Source: Microcaldota archaeon (GTDB lineage: Archaea > Micrarchaeota > Micrarchaeia > Burarchaeales > Fermentimicrarchaeaceae). Taken from it: DNA of 48,525 nt. Numbering within the stretch: the first letter of the stretch is position 1; each line of letters begins with the position of its first letter. Shown here in pieces: positions 1 to 7,534 of the stretch. A program made the position numbers and the translations under genes. Below the pieces are notes generated by a model. It had not been told where the DNA came from and searched no databases. It worked only from the letters and a program-made list of their open reading frames with translations. The stretch spans positions 1 to 48,525 of the forward strand of contig JAPLWV010000012.1 in the NCBI GenBank assembly GCA_026396385.1, read 5' to 3'.

Positions 1-85
1 AGCCCTGTGCTTTAATATCTTTAAGGGCTTGAATAAACTCCTCCTTGGTAAAGTTCTGAGCTGCATTTGCCTTGTTTTTAACCAC
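1..85 (-). CDS. Partial ORF at the left edge, unknown product
   Basis: A leftward reading frame is open from a GTG at about position 85 to the window edge and reads MVKNKANAAQNFTKEEFIQA and onward. The composition is protein-like, and there is an in-frame stop just upstream of the GTG. A TATA-like stretch (CATAAATAGG on the minus strand, about 107-116) lies roughly 26 bp upstream, which would suit a leaderless transcript starting at the GTG. Only about 28 codons are visible, so no family can be assigned. The start and even the coding status are inferences. Confidence 0.35.
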   Translation of the reverse strand, partial: MVKNKANAAQNFTKEEFIQALKDIKAQG

Positions 86-193
86 GAATTTATGTGCAAC
101 TACACCTATTTATGTGCAGCGGTTAGTTTATGTGCAAAGCTCCCTGAGCGGATAGGAATATAAATCAAAAACGTCAAAAGTAAAGCGGATAGG
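86..193. promoter_or_regulatory. Divergent promoter region with three TTTATGTGCA direct repeats
   Basis: TTTATGTGCA occurs three times in direct orientation, at 89-98, 109-118 and 127-136 (20 and 18 bp apart). On the minus strand each copy reads TGCACATAAA, which itself resembles a TATA element. On the plus strand a separate TATA-like AATATAAAT (about 157-165) sits about 33 bp before the ATG at 194. A second short repeat, GCGGATAGGA, occurs at about 148-157 and again just before that ATG. The repeats lie upstream of the plus-strand TATA, where an activator or shared operator could act; that role is inference. Confidence 0.5.
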
Positions 194-1006
194 ATGGTCA
201 GGCAAAAAAAGGAGAGAGTAAACAGGGACTTGAGTTATCAAGATATAGTTGACAGGCTTGCTGAAGGCGACGATGTAAGCTTTGAGAGGATAGGGGACAC
301 CATAATAATGCGAAGGGATGAGGCTCCAGTGAGGAAAGCTATGGAGGAGCCAAAAGTATACGAGGAGCCCAGGCAGGAAAGTGACGATACTGAGGAAAGG
401 CTAGGCTTGGTCAAGAGGGAGATAGAGAAGAGGAAACCAAGAAGGGTTTCAAGAAAGGATTATGCGGATCTGGAGGAGGCTTTCGTGAGATTGGAGAGGA
501 GGCTCGACTCATTGGACAAGGAGCTGAGGGGGCTGAGGGTGGAGCTCGGCTATCTGAGGGGGGTCATGCTCGGTAAGCTTAGGGAGATGGCAAGCGAGGA
601 GCCTGCCGCAGAGAGGATTGAACAACTCCAGGTGGAGGAGGTTGTTGTGGGGGGGGAGAACAAGCAACTTCAGCTTGTGCAGGAGGACATTCCTGAGGTA
701 ACGTTCGACGAAGAGAGTGGCGGAAGTAGGCTGGGTTTCATAACGAGCACGCTTTCCAACATATACAATTCATTCTTCCTCAGTGCAGACGAGAAGGACT
801 CATACAAAGAGTTCCAGAAAAAGCTCTTCCTTCTTGTCAGGACGCAACCGAGAAGCTTGGATGAGATTGCTGACAACACAGAGGAGAATAAGGCAAACTG
901 CCTCATATGGCTGACAAGAATGGTTGACGAGGGGCTTCTGGAGGAGGCAGTCAAGGATGCTGGAGGAAAGAAAGTATACAGAATAGTTTGGGAGAAAGTC
1001 CTTTAG
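194..1006 (+). CDS. Coiled-coil protein with C-terminal winged-helix-like domain
   Basis: This 270-residue protein belongs to no family I recognise. The first ~80 residues are highly charged and low in hydrophobics. Residues ~90-130 form a heptad-rich coiled coil (FVRLERRLDSLDKELRGLR). A Gly/Glu-rich linker follows. The last ~75 residues look like a winged helix: helices around FQKKLFLLVRTQP and LDEIADNT, a recognition-like helix (ANCLIWLTRMVDEGLL), and a basic beta-wing (KKVYRIVWEK). There is no signal peptide or membrane segment, so it is probably cytoplasmic. The layout suggests an oligomeric DNA-binding or chromosome-associated protein, which is inference. It is preceded by its own TATA box and converges on enolase with a 4-bp overlap of stop codons. 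Confidence 0.75.
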   Translation: MVRQKKERVNRDLSYQDIVDRLAEGDDVSFERIGDTIIMRRDEAPVRKAMEEPKVYEEPRQESDDTEERLGLVKREIEKRKPRRVSRKDYADLEEAFVRLERRLDSLDKELRGLRVELGYLRGVMLGKLREMASEEPAAERIEQLQVEEVVVGGENKQLQLVQEDIPEVTFDEESGGSRLGFITSTLSNIYNSFFLSADEKDSYKEFQKKLFLLVRTQPRSLDEIADNTEENKANCLIWLTRMVDEGLLEEAVKDAGGKKVYRIVWEKVL

Positions 1007-2208
1007 ATCCACTTGCCTATCATCTCGCCTATCCTTATTATTTCGTTAAATTTGGTGTTTCTCTCCCCACCAACCACATTCGTCTTCAACATTTTGCAGT
1101 CGTAGGCAACCGCTATGTGCGAAATTGCTGGGTCGCAGGTCTCCCCAGAGCGGTGGGATGCTATGCATGTGTATCCATTCTCTTTTGCATATTTTGCAGT
1201 TTCATCAAGCTGTGTAAGCGTGCCTATCTGATTGGGCTTCAGTATTAACGAGTTGCAGGCATGCGCCTTTACTCCTTCCTCAAGCCTTTTCTTGTTCGTC
1301 ACGAAGATGTCATCGCCGCATATCAGGCATTTGCCTGCCTTGCTGGTGAGCTCCGCAAATCCCTCGAAATCCTCCTCGTGGAGACCATCCTCAACGTAGG
1401 AAAGCTTGAAGTTCTTTATGAGCTCCATGACAAAATCAAGCTGCCCCCCCTCATCCAGCTTCCTTCCATCAACATTATAGACATACTTTCCACCCTCAAA
1501 AAGAGAACTGGCTGCCATGTCAAGCCCCATCTCAACCTTTACTCCGGTCTCACTGCTTGCCTCCCCGCAAGCTTCTGAAAGAATTCCAAGAGCGTCCTCG
1601 CTCGTGAGTTTCACAACCCAACCTGACTCGTCATCCCTGCCTAGAGTGACGCCCCTCTTTTTGAGCTTCTCCTTCACTTTCTTGTGGACAGAGAGGTTCG
1701 CCTGCAGTGCCGGGTAGATCTTCTTGGCAGTGCTTGGAAACACTAGGAACTCCTGTATGTCGCACGCATTTATTGCATGCTTTCCTCCCCCTATCATCTT
1801 GCTCAGGGGGAGAGGGAACCAACGCCCCTTGCCAAGAATTTCAAAGAGCTGCTTTCCCTGCAGCTTTGCAGACGCCTTTGCGCATGCTATTGAGATGGCA
1901 ATCGCCGCATTCCCACCGAGGCTGGAGAAGTTGTCACTCCCATCCGCCTCTCTCAGTATCGCGTCTATCTTCTTCTGCTCCCTCACGTCAACTCCGGTAA
2001 GCTTGGGTATTACCTTCTCCGTTGCAAACTTTATTGACGCATCAACGCCTTTAGGGTATGCAACTGCCTCGAATTTACCAACAGATGCACCACTTGGGGC
2101 AGAGGATCTCCCGAAAAATGATTCTCCAACTATCTCGCACTCAAAAGAGAAATTCCCTCTCGAGTCAAGTATCTTCCTCAGTTTCATGGATTTTATTCTC
2201 GCGTCCAT
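1003..2208 (-). CDS. eno: Enolase (phosphopyruvate hydratase)
   Basis: Converts 2-phosphoglycerate to phosphoenolpyruvate in glycolysis or gluconeogenesis, in the cytoplasm with Mg2+. Family motifs are clear: KLRKILDSRGN near the N-terminus, GANAAIAIS-like region (GGNAAIAISIA), YVEDGLHEEDF and CGDDIFVTN for metal and substrate binding, LILKPNQIGTLTQ carrying the catalytic lysine, and SHRSGET. At 401 residues it is a little shorter than the usual ~420-430. The ATG at 2208 directly abuts the TGA of the NAC gene, so the two are probably translationally coupled, and enolase is the last gene of the rdgB-rps15-rps3ae-nac-eno series. An enolase at the end of a ribosomal-protein cluster is common in archaea. 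Confidence 0.97.
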   Translation of the reverse strand: MDARIKSMKLRKILDSRGNFSFECEIVGESFFGRSSAPSGASVGKFEAVAYPKGVDASIKFATEKVIPKLTGVDVREQKKIDAILREADGSDNFSSLGGNAAIAISIACAKASAKLQGKQLFEILGKGRWFPLPLSKMIGGGKHAINACDIQEFLVFPSTAKKIYPALQANLSVHKKVKEKLKKRGVTLGRDDESGWVVKLTSEDALGILSEACGEASSETGVKVEMGLDMAASSLFEGGKYVYNVDGRKLDEGGQLDFVMELIKNFKLSYVEDGLHEEDFEGFAELTSKAGKCLICGDDIFVTNKKRLEEGVKAHACNSLILKPNQIGTLTQLDETAKYAKENGYTCIASHRSGETCDPAISHIAVAYDCKMLKTNVVGGERNTKFNEIIRIGEMIGKWI

Positions 2209-2535
2209 TCAAGCACCTTGTATTTTCATTATAGCTCCGGCAATATCGCCGTTGAATTCAGCAAGAGCCTGCTCTGCCTTCTCCCTGGAGGCTCCCGTCT
2301 TCTCCATGACAAGCTTCAAATCATCCTCTTTTATTAAAGCTTTCTCCTCAATATTGCCAGAAATGTTAAAGCTCCTCTGCCCTTTCATGGACGTCTCAAT
2401 AATCTGGGGATCTGTTATTATTATCTGGCTACCTTCCTTTTCTATTATGACTCTCTCCGCCTTTATCTCCTGGGTCTTTACACCCATCTGCTCCATCATC
2501 CGTTGCATCTGCCTTGGGTTCATTCCCTGGAACAT
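2209..2535 (-). CDS. nac: Nascent polypeptide-associated complex protein (archaeal alpha-NAC)
   Basis: Archaeal NAC is a homodimer that binds the ribosome near the exit tunnel and contacts nascent chains. The 108-residue protein has the expected layout: a basic N-terminal stretch (MNPRQMQRMMEQMGVK), a NAC beta-barrel (residues ~25-65, with VIIEKEGSQIIITDPQI), and a C-terminal UBA domain (LVMEKTGASREKAEQALAEF). A TATA-like TTTATAAAATG and a Shine-Dalgarno-like AGGAGTGGTGAT lie upstream of the ATG, so it may have its own promoter within the 80-bp gap after rps3ae. Enolase follows without a gap. Confidence 0.95.
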   Translation of the reverse strand: MFQGMNPRQMQRMMEQMGVKTQEIKAERVIIEKEGSQIIITDPQIIETSMKGQRSFNISGNIEEKALIKEDDLKLVMEKTGASREKAEQALAEFNGDIAGAIMKIQGA

Positions 2536-2615
2536 ATCACCACTCCTAGAGAATATTTTAGTTGTGCATTTTATAAACTCTACTCCTGCTTGAAGAATTC
2601 AAAAGGAGTGAACGC

Positions 2616-3197
2616 CTAGGGAGATAAGCTTTCATACAACTCGGTCTTCTTTACCTCAATTCTCTTTAGCGGGCACAGCTTCTTTATTCTGTTGAAGAGA
2701 GTTGCTGAGAACTTTCCGAATATTATTTCCTGAATAGTTTGCTGGAAATCCATGTCTTTCACTCTTGCCAAAAGCTCCTCCTTTACGGCATTTCTCAGCG
2801 CTGTTTTCAGAGGAGAACTGACTCTCTTGGCAGTGAAAAGAGATACCTGTATTCTAATCTTGGCTCCATCTTTTGTGGTAACATCAATGACCTCGTTTAC
2901 CACATTCCTTCTCCTTCTCACAAGCGTTCTCAGGTAGCCTGCTGAAATCTCGTGGCCTACAAGCTTTGTGTAAGCTGTTTTGCCCTTCACTTCATTTATC
3001 CTGAACTGCAGGTTAACGTAAGACTGGCTCATATCACCTGTCAACTCTGCGAGGCTCACCTTGACGATCCTGTTGATGAGGTGGGCATCATCAGTGGCAG
3101 GTATCTGGCCTATCTCCCTGCTATCGAACATCTGCGGAGCGAGCACAGTATACCATGTCTTGCTCTTCCAAGTATCAACAACCTTCTCCTTAGCCAT
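2616..3197 (-). CDS. rps3ae: 30S ribosomal protein eS1 (S3Ae)
   Basis: A small-subunit ribosomal protein found in archaea and eukaryotes. The N-terminal pattern KSKTWYTVLAPQMFDSREIGQ and the later GHEISAGYLRTLVRRRRN are typical, and the length of ~193 residues fits the archaeal form. The ORF track starts at a GTG (3200). I prefer the next codon, ATG at 3197, because GAGGT at the end of the S15 gene then has normal spacing. The gene lies four bases after the rps15 stop and is presumably co-transcribed with it. Confidence 0.96.
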   Translation of the reverse strand: MAKEKVVDTWKSKTWYTVLAPQMFDSREIGQIPATDDAHLINRIVKVSLAELTGDMSQSYVNLQFRINEVKGKTAYTKLVGHEISAGYLRTLVRRRRNVVNEVIDVTTKDGAKIRIQVSLFTAKRVSSPLKTALRNAVKEELLARVKDMDFQQTIQEIIFGKFSATLFNRIKKLCPLKRIEVKKTELYESLSP

Positions 3198-3201
3198 CAC
3201 A

Positions 3202-3657
3202 TTACCTCACAAGCAGAGCCGCCTGCTCTGGCTCATACTTCCATTTCTTTGGAAGCATCTCTACTTCTCTGTAGTATTTCACAAGCCTCTTTATCTTTGA
3301 TTCAACATGAATGAGCTTTGTCTTATTGTGAACATCACCCTTGTGCGCCTTGAGGTGTTTCCTCATGTTCACTGCTTTCTTTATTAGATTCATCAAATCA
3401 TCAGGGTAAGCCGGGGCGAGGTTCTGCGATTGCAGGATTTTCTTTATAGACCTGCCGGTCACGGATTCAACAGTTGGAACACCGTACTGGTCCCTCAGCC
3501 TCTGCCCGATAAGCGCAGCCGGAATGCCCTCCTTGTGCATCTTTATAACCAGCGTTTCCACTTCCTGGGAGCTAAGCTCGATCCACTCCGGAGCTGTTTT
3601 CACTGCTGGCCTTTTTGAACCGGATTTGCCCTTCTTTCTTGAATGCATCCTTGCCAT
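3202..3657 (-). CDS. rps15: 30S ribosomal protein uS15
   Basis: Binds 16S rRNA and helps build the central domain of the small subunit. The archaeal/eukaryotic N-terminal extension MARMHSRKKGKSGSKRP is present, and the S15 core covers roughly residues 70-150 (MNLIKKAVNMRKHLKAHKGDV, LIHVESKIKRLVKYY). The ORF track starts seven codons upstream at 3678. I choose the ATG at 3657 because MARMHSRKKG is the conserved start and GAGGAGATGAT lies just upstream as a ribosome-binding site, overlapping the end of rdgB. Tight spacing to rdgB and rps3ae indicates one operon. Confidence 0.96.
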   Translation of the reverse strand: MARMHSRKKGKSGSKRPAVKTAPEWIELSSQEVETLVIKMHKEGIPAALIGQRLRDQYGVPTVESVTGRSIKKILQSQNLAPAYPDDLMNLIKKAVNMRKHLKAHKGDVHNKTKLIHVESKIKRLVKYYREVEMLPKKWKYEPEQAALLVR

Positions 3658-3662
3658 AAATA

Positions 3663-4208
3663 TCATCTCCTCAGCCACTTCGCCAATTTCTCAAGCGCAC
3701 GCCTCCTGTGCGAGCACATCATTTTCGTTTTATGGTCCTCGGCAAACGTTTTCCTTGAACCTTCAGGGATGAATATTGGGTCGTAGCCGAAGCCTTTCTC
3801 TTTCGAAATTTTATTCGAGATGTAACCCTTCACTTCTCCTCTCAGAACCGCCTCCTCCTTCCCATCCCACGCGGCAATTGACGAGACGAAGCAAGCATCT
3901 CTCACTTCCTTCCCTCTCATCAACTCCAGGATGCCCTCATTTCCAATCTTCTTGAAAACCCAGGAGGAGAACGTCCCTGGAAATCCATTCAGGGCTTTGA
4001 TGAACAGACCGGAATCCTCAATGAAGAAAGGTTCGTTCACCTCGCTGCGCAGTTGCCTGAGACAGTCCAAGGCAACATTCTCGCAGTTCTCAGCCCTTAT
4101 TTCTTCGCATTCAACATCTTTGCGCCCTATAATTACGTTATATTCTTTTAAAATCCTTTCGGCTTCCCTGAATTTGTGTTTGCTTCCGGTTATGAAAAAC
4201 AATTTCAT
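3663..4208 (-). CDS. rdgB: XTP/dITP diphosphatase (Ham1/RdgB family)
   Basis: Hydrolyses non-canonical purine nucleoside triphosphates (XTP, ITP, dITP) to monophosphates and so cleans the nucleotide pool. The opening FITGSKHKFREAERIL is the Ham1 nucleotide-binding start. FIEDSGLFIKALNGFPGTFSSW contains the conserved metal-binding region, GFGYDPIFIPEG and FAEDHKTKMMCSHRRRALEKL complete the active site. Length of 181 residues matches archaeal members. A TATA-like run (about 4221-4234) lies ~25 bp upstream, consistent with a leaderless transcript from the ATG. It leads the rps15-rps3ae-nac-eno cluster. Confidence 0.95.
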   Translation of the reverse strand: MKLFFITGSKHKFREAERILKEYNVIIGRKDVECEEIRAENCENVALDCLRQLRSEVNEPFFIEDSGLFIKALNGFPGTFSSWVFKKIGNEGILELMRGKEVRDACFVSSIAAWDGKEEAVLRGEVKGYISNKISKEKGFGYDPIFIPEGSRKTFAEDHKTKMMCSHRRRALEKLAKWLRR

Positions 4209-4280
4209 GAAATCCCTATTGTAATATTAAATTCCTGAACGACTTATTTATATTGTGGGGAAGGTATAAAAATAAACATC

Positions 4281-6650
4281 TCATTTCTTTAGCTCAACTT
4301 TGAATTCTCCTTTTGAGATTTCTATTTTCTTAATCCTTCCTGCTGCTTCTATCTCCTCCTTAACTGAATCTAGCTGTTCTGGCTTCTCGACCTTTATTTT
4401 TGCTGATGAAAGTTCTGTATTAAGCGAGAGTTTCTGGCTCATCTTGAATTTCCGTATCTCACTCAGAACTTTGTTGAGGAGCATGGCATTCTGCTCGCTC
4501 TCCTCATCAATCATCTTTTTGTCCTCCTTGGGCCAGCTTTCTGCATGTATGCTTTCCTCCTTTGAGAAGAGCTGCTGATAGAGCTCATCAATTGTATAAG
4601 CAGCAAAGGGGGCTGTGAGCTTGAGCGAGGTCAGCAACACTGTTTTCAATGTAGACTGAGCCGCCCTTCTGCTTTCCGTTCCGTATTTGTCAGGCTGGTA
4701 GAGCCTGTGCTTCACTTCCTCCAGATAATAATCGCAGAACTCGTGCCAGAAGAACTCTGTGAAGGTGGTTATTGCGGTATAGAAATCGTAATTCTCGAAT
4801 GCATTTGTGCATGTCTCCACAACCTTGTTCAGCCTGCTTAGAATCCACCTGTCAGTCACTCTGAGCTTCTGCTTGCCCCCATCAGATTCCTTGAGGGAAA
4901 ATTCAATAAACTTTGAAGCGTTCCACAGTTTATTCAAGAAAGAGTGCGCGTAGTTCACATCCTTCCAGTAGAATATGTTGTCCTTTCCAGTGCTCCCAGA
5001 AAGAGCAGCCCACATCCTGAGGGAATCAACTGAGGATTTCTTTATCACATCCTTTGCTTCCACATAATTGCCCAGGCTCTTGCTCATCTTCTTTCCATCA
5101 GAGCCGCACACCATCCCGTTGATAAGCACATCCTTGAAGCACGGCTTGCCGGTAAGCATGAGGCAGCGGTATATGGTATAGAAAGCCCAGGTGCGGATTA
5201 TGTCAGTGCCCTGCGGCCTCAGTGATGATGGATACAGCGCAGTGAATTTCTTCTCATCATCGGGCCAGCCCCCTATTACGAGCGGGGTTATGCTGGAGTC
5301 CACCCACCCATCGCATATGCTTGTCTCCCCAATGAGCTTTCCCTCGCATTTGGGGCAGTTCTTTACAGGAGGCTTGTCCCTGGCAGGGTCTACAGGAAGA
5401 TTGGGGTATCCTGGAGCTATGACACAGTCGCATTTCTCGCAGTACCAGAAGGGAATGGGAATGCCAAAAATCCTCTGCCTTGAGAAGCACCAGTCCCACT
5501 CCAAACCGCGGCACCAGTCAATCAGAAGTTGGATTGTATGAGAGGGCACCCAGCGCATCTCATTCGCAGCCTTCATTATTTCCTCCTCATGTCCCTTGAG
5601 CTTCATAAACCACTGGGCGGAATTCAGGAATTCGACCGGTCTCTTGCACCTGTCGTGTATTTTCACCATCTGCTTTAGTTTCTCCTTCTTTGTGATGAGC
5701 TTGAGCAGGTTGAGCTCCTCAAGTATTTTCTCCCTTGCCAACTCTGCTTTCAAGCCTGTGAACTTGCCTGCATTGAGTAGTTTTCCTCTCCCATCCATTG
5801 CCTCAATGACAGGAAGGTTGTGTCTGTACGACCAGGTCACATCCTGTTTGTCACCGAATGTGCACACCATTACTATGCCAGTCCCGAAACTGGGGTCCAC
5901 CTCAGAGTCAGGGATGATTTTAACCTCCCTGTTGAACAGCGGAACGACAGCGGTTTTTCCATGCAGCTGCTTGTAGCGCCCATCCTCCGGGTTGACCAGC
6001 ACTGCAACGCACGCATGCAGCAGCTCGGGTCTTGTGGTTGCAATGACGAGGGGCTTTCCCTCGCATGAGAAGGATATGTAGTTGAGGGCAGTCTCCCTCT
6101 CTATTTCATCTGTTTCGGCTTTGGCTATTGCGCTTCCGCAGCAGGTGCACCACAGCACCGGATGCTTGGAACGATAGACAAGACCTTTTTCAAACATCTT
6201 TAGTATGGAGTACTGCACTTTCCGGTGGTACTCCTTGTCGATCGTATAATACTCCTGCCTCCAGTCTATGGAGAAGCCCATCTCCTTCATCTGCGGCTTC
6301 ATTGTGCTTATGACATCCCTCGTCCACTCCAAACATTTTTCTTTGAACTGCTCCCTCGGAAGCCTCCCGTATTTCTTCTCCACTTTTACCTCTGTCGGGA
6401 AACCATGGCAATCCCAACCCTGAGGGAAGAGGACGTTGTAGCCGCACATCCTCTTGTACCTTGCCACAAAATCCATGTAACACCAGTTCAGAGTATTTCC
6501 AATGTGGAACTCCCCTGTTGGAAAAGGCGGGGGCGTGTCTATGATGAAAACCTTTCTCTTGCTCTTCTCATCGAACTCATGAAGCTTAAGCTCCTCCCAC
6601 TTCTTTCGCATCTTCTCCTCGAACTTATGCGGAGCATATTCATCTAGCAT
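4281..6650 (-). CDS. valS: Valyl-tRNA synthetase
   Basis: Class I aminoacyl-tRNA synthetase that charges tRNA-Val. The HIGH signature appears as HIGN (residues ~49-52, after PPPFPTGEF), followed by GWDCHGFPTEVKVEKKYG, the archaeal ValRS form. An editing domain lies in the first half (TTRPELLHACVAVLVNPEDGRYK), a zinc-binding CPKC in the middle, and KMSKS (DGKKMSKSLGN) at about residue 520. The C-terminal anticodon-binding helices follow (WHEFCDYYLEEVKHRLY). Length of 789 is close to archaeal ValRS. The start is two bases after the metallo-hydrolase stop with a GAGGGATGA site, so the two genes form an operon. Confidence 0.97.
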   Translation of the reverse strand: MLDEYAPHKFEEKMRKKWEELKLHEFDEKSKRKVFIIDTPPPFPTGEFHIGNTLNWCYMDFVARYKRMCGYNVLFPQGWDCHGFPTEVKVEKKYGRLPREQFKEKCLEWTRDVISTMKPQMKEMGFSIDWRQEYYTIDKEYHRKVQYSILKMFEKGLVYRSKHPVLWCTCCGSAIAKAETDEIERETALNYISFSCEGKPLVIATTRPELLHACVAVLVNPEDGRYKQLHGKTAVVPLFNREVKIIPDSEVDPSFGTGIVMVCTFGDKQDVTWSYRHNLPVIEAMDGRGKLLNAGKFTGLKAELAREKILEELNLLKLITKKEKLKQMVKIHDRCKRPVEFLNSAQWFMKLKGHEEEIMKAANEMRWVPSHTIQLLIDWCRGLEWDWCFSRQRIFGIPIPFWYCEKCDCVIAPGYPNLPVDPARDKPPVKNCPKCEGKLIGETSICDGWVDSSITPLVIGGWPDDEKKFTALYPSSLRPQGTDIIRTWAFYTIYRCLMLTGKPCFKDVLINGMVCGSDGKKMSKSLGNYVEAKDVIKKSSVDSLRMWAALSGSTGKDNIFYWKDVNYAHSFLNKLWNASKFIEFSLKESDGGKQKLRVTDRWILSRLNKVVETCTNAFENYDFYTAITTFTEFFWHEFCDYYLEEVKHRLYQPDKYGTESRRAAQSTLKTVLLTSLKLTAPFAAYTIDELYQQLFSKEESIHAESWPKEDKKMIDEESEQNAMLLNKVLSEIRKFKMSQKLSLNTELSSAKIKVEKPEQLDSVKEEIEAAGRIKKIEISKGEFKVELKK

Positions 6651-6651
6651 A

Positions 6652-7443
6652 TCATCCCTCGAAATCAGTAAGCCTCTTTCCCTCTTCTATCCTGACAACC
6701 ATTCCATCTTTTGCCGCAATTGTCTCAACACCGCTTTCCTTCTGTATGAACCTTGCTTCTGCCTCAGGGCCTGCCCTCAGCATCCCCATTCCGAAATGCT
6801 GTATTATCGCTTTCTTTGGCTTTGCTTCTTTTAAAATTCTTATGCTCAGCTCGGAGTCCAGATGCCCGGGGTAGTGGCAGCCTGCAGGCTTAAGATTGTT
6901 AAGTATGAGGCAGTCGCAACCTGAGAAAATTTTCCCAAGCTCAGGTATGTAATCTGTGTCTCCAGTGTAGCCCATGGTTCTTCCATCTGAAGTTATTTTG
7001 AAGCCAACTCCGCTTTCATCATCGTGCTTTGTGGGAGTAGCCTCAATTGAAACTCCTTTTATCGAGAGCTTGTCTCCGGGCTTTACAACAATCTTCTTCT
7101 CGGGGAGGTTCTGGTGGTAGGCGGAGACAACCCTGTCGAATCTCTCATTTCCTTCAAGAGCAGAGCTGCTTCCTATAACTATTCCTCTCCTCCTTTTACC
7201 CCCGTTCGTCATGGCTTCTATAATCAGGTTGCAGTCGTTTGAGTGGTCTATATGTGCATGGGTTACGGCAATAGCATCCAGCTTCTGCAAGTCCTGCTTC
7301 AGCTCAAGGCTGCGTATGAGCGCACCCGGGCCCGGGTCGAAGTAGATGTTGGCTTTACCCTTAACTATGAAACCGCCGGTCGCCCTCAGCTGCTTTACTA
7401 CAACGAACCTCGCACCGCCAGTTCCGCAGAATATTATTTCCAA
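6652..7443 (-). CDS. MBL-fold metallo-hydrolase (RNase Z/PhnP-like)
   Basis: A metallo-beta-lactamase-fold hydrolase of 263 residues. The first strand motif is IIFCGTGGARFV; the metal-binding THAHIDHSND lies at ~79-88; further ligands are likely in TPTKHDDES, YTGDTDYIP and IIQHFGMG. The GTGG start and lack of a beta-CASP domain place it near tRNase Z-like and PhnP-like enzymes, but it lacks the long exosite arm I would expect of a true RNase Z. The substrate is unknown. It is the first gene of a pair with valS, and its promoter lies in the short gap shared with the divergent homocysteine genes. Confidence 0.8.
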   Translation of the reverse strand: MEIIFCGTGGARFVVVKQLRATGGFIVKGKANIYFDPGPGALIRSLELKQDLQKLDAIAVTHAHIDHSNDCNLIIEAMTNGGKRRRGIVIGSSSALEGNERFDRVVSAYHQNLPEKKIVVKPGDKLSIKGVSIEATPTKHDDESGVGFKITSDGRTMGYTGDTDYIPELGKIFSGCDCLILNNLKPAGCHYPGHLDSELSIRILKEAKPKKAIIQHFGMGMLRAGPEAEARFIQKESGVETIAAKDGMVVRIEEGKRLTDFEG

Positions 7444-7534
7444 ATAACCGCCTTACCTGCCCCAAAAGAATTCACTTAGTTTTTGTTGGGGAAAAAGCTT
7501 AATAAGATTATTCAACCAAGTGTATTTGAACGTT
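7444..7534. promoter_or_regulatory. Divergent promoter between metallo-hydrolase and homocysteine genes
   Basis: About 90 bp separate the two divergent genes. On the plus strand GCTTAATAAG (7497-7506) is the best TATA candidate and would place the transcript start near 7528, just before the ATG at 7535. This argues for that ATG over the GTG at 7520 used in the ORF track. No clear TATA for the leftward gene stands out. Confidence 0.4.

Noticed and set aside
1724-2593. 289-aa plus-strand ORF opposite enolase and NAC
   Set aside because: It is a shadow of two well-supported leftward genes; Ser/Pro/Phe-rich composition and no motifs.
5257-5514. 85-aa minus-strand ORF inside valS
   Set aside because: An alternative frame of valS on the same strand, without start signal.
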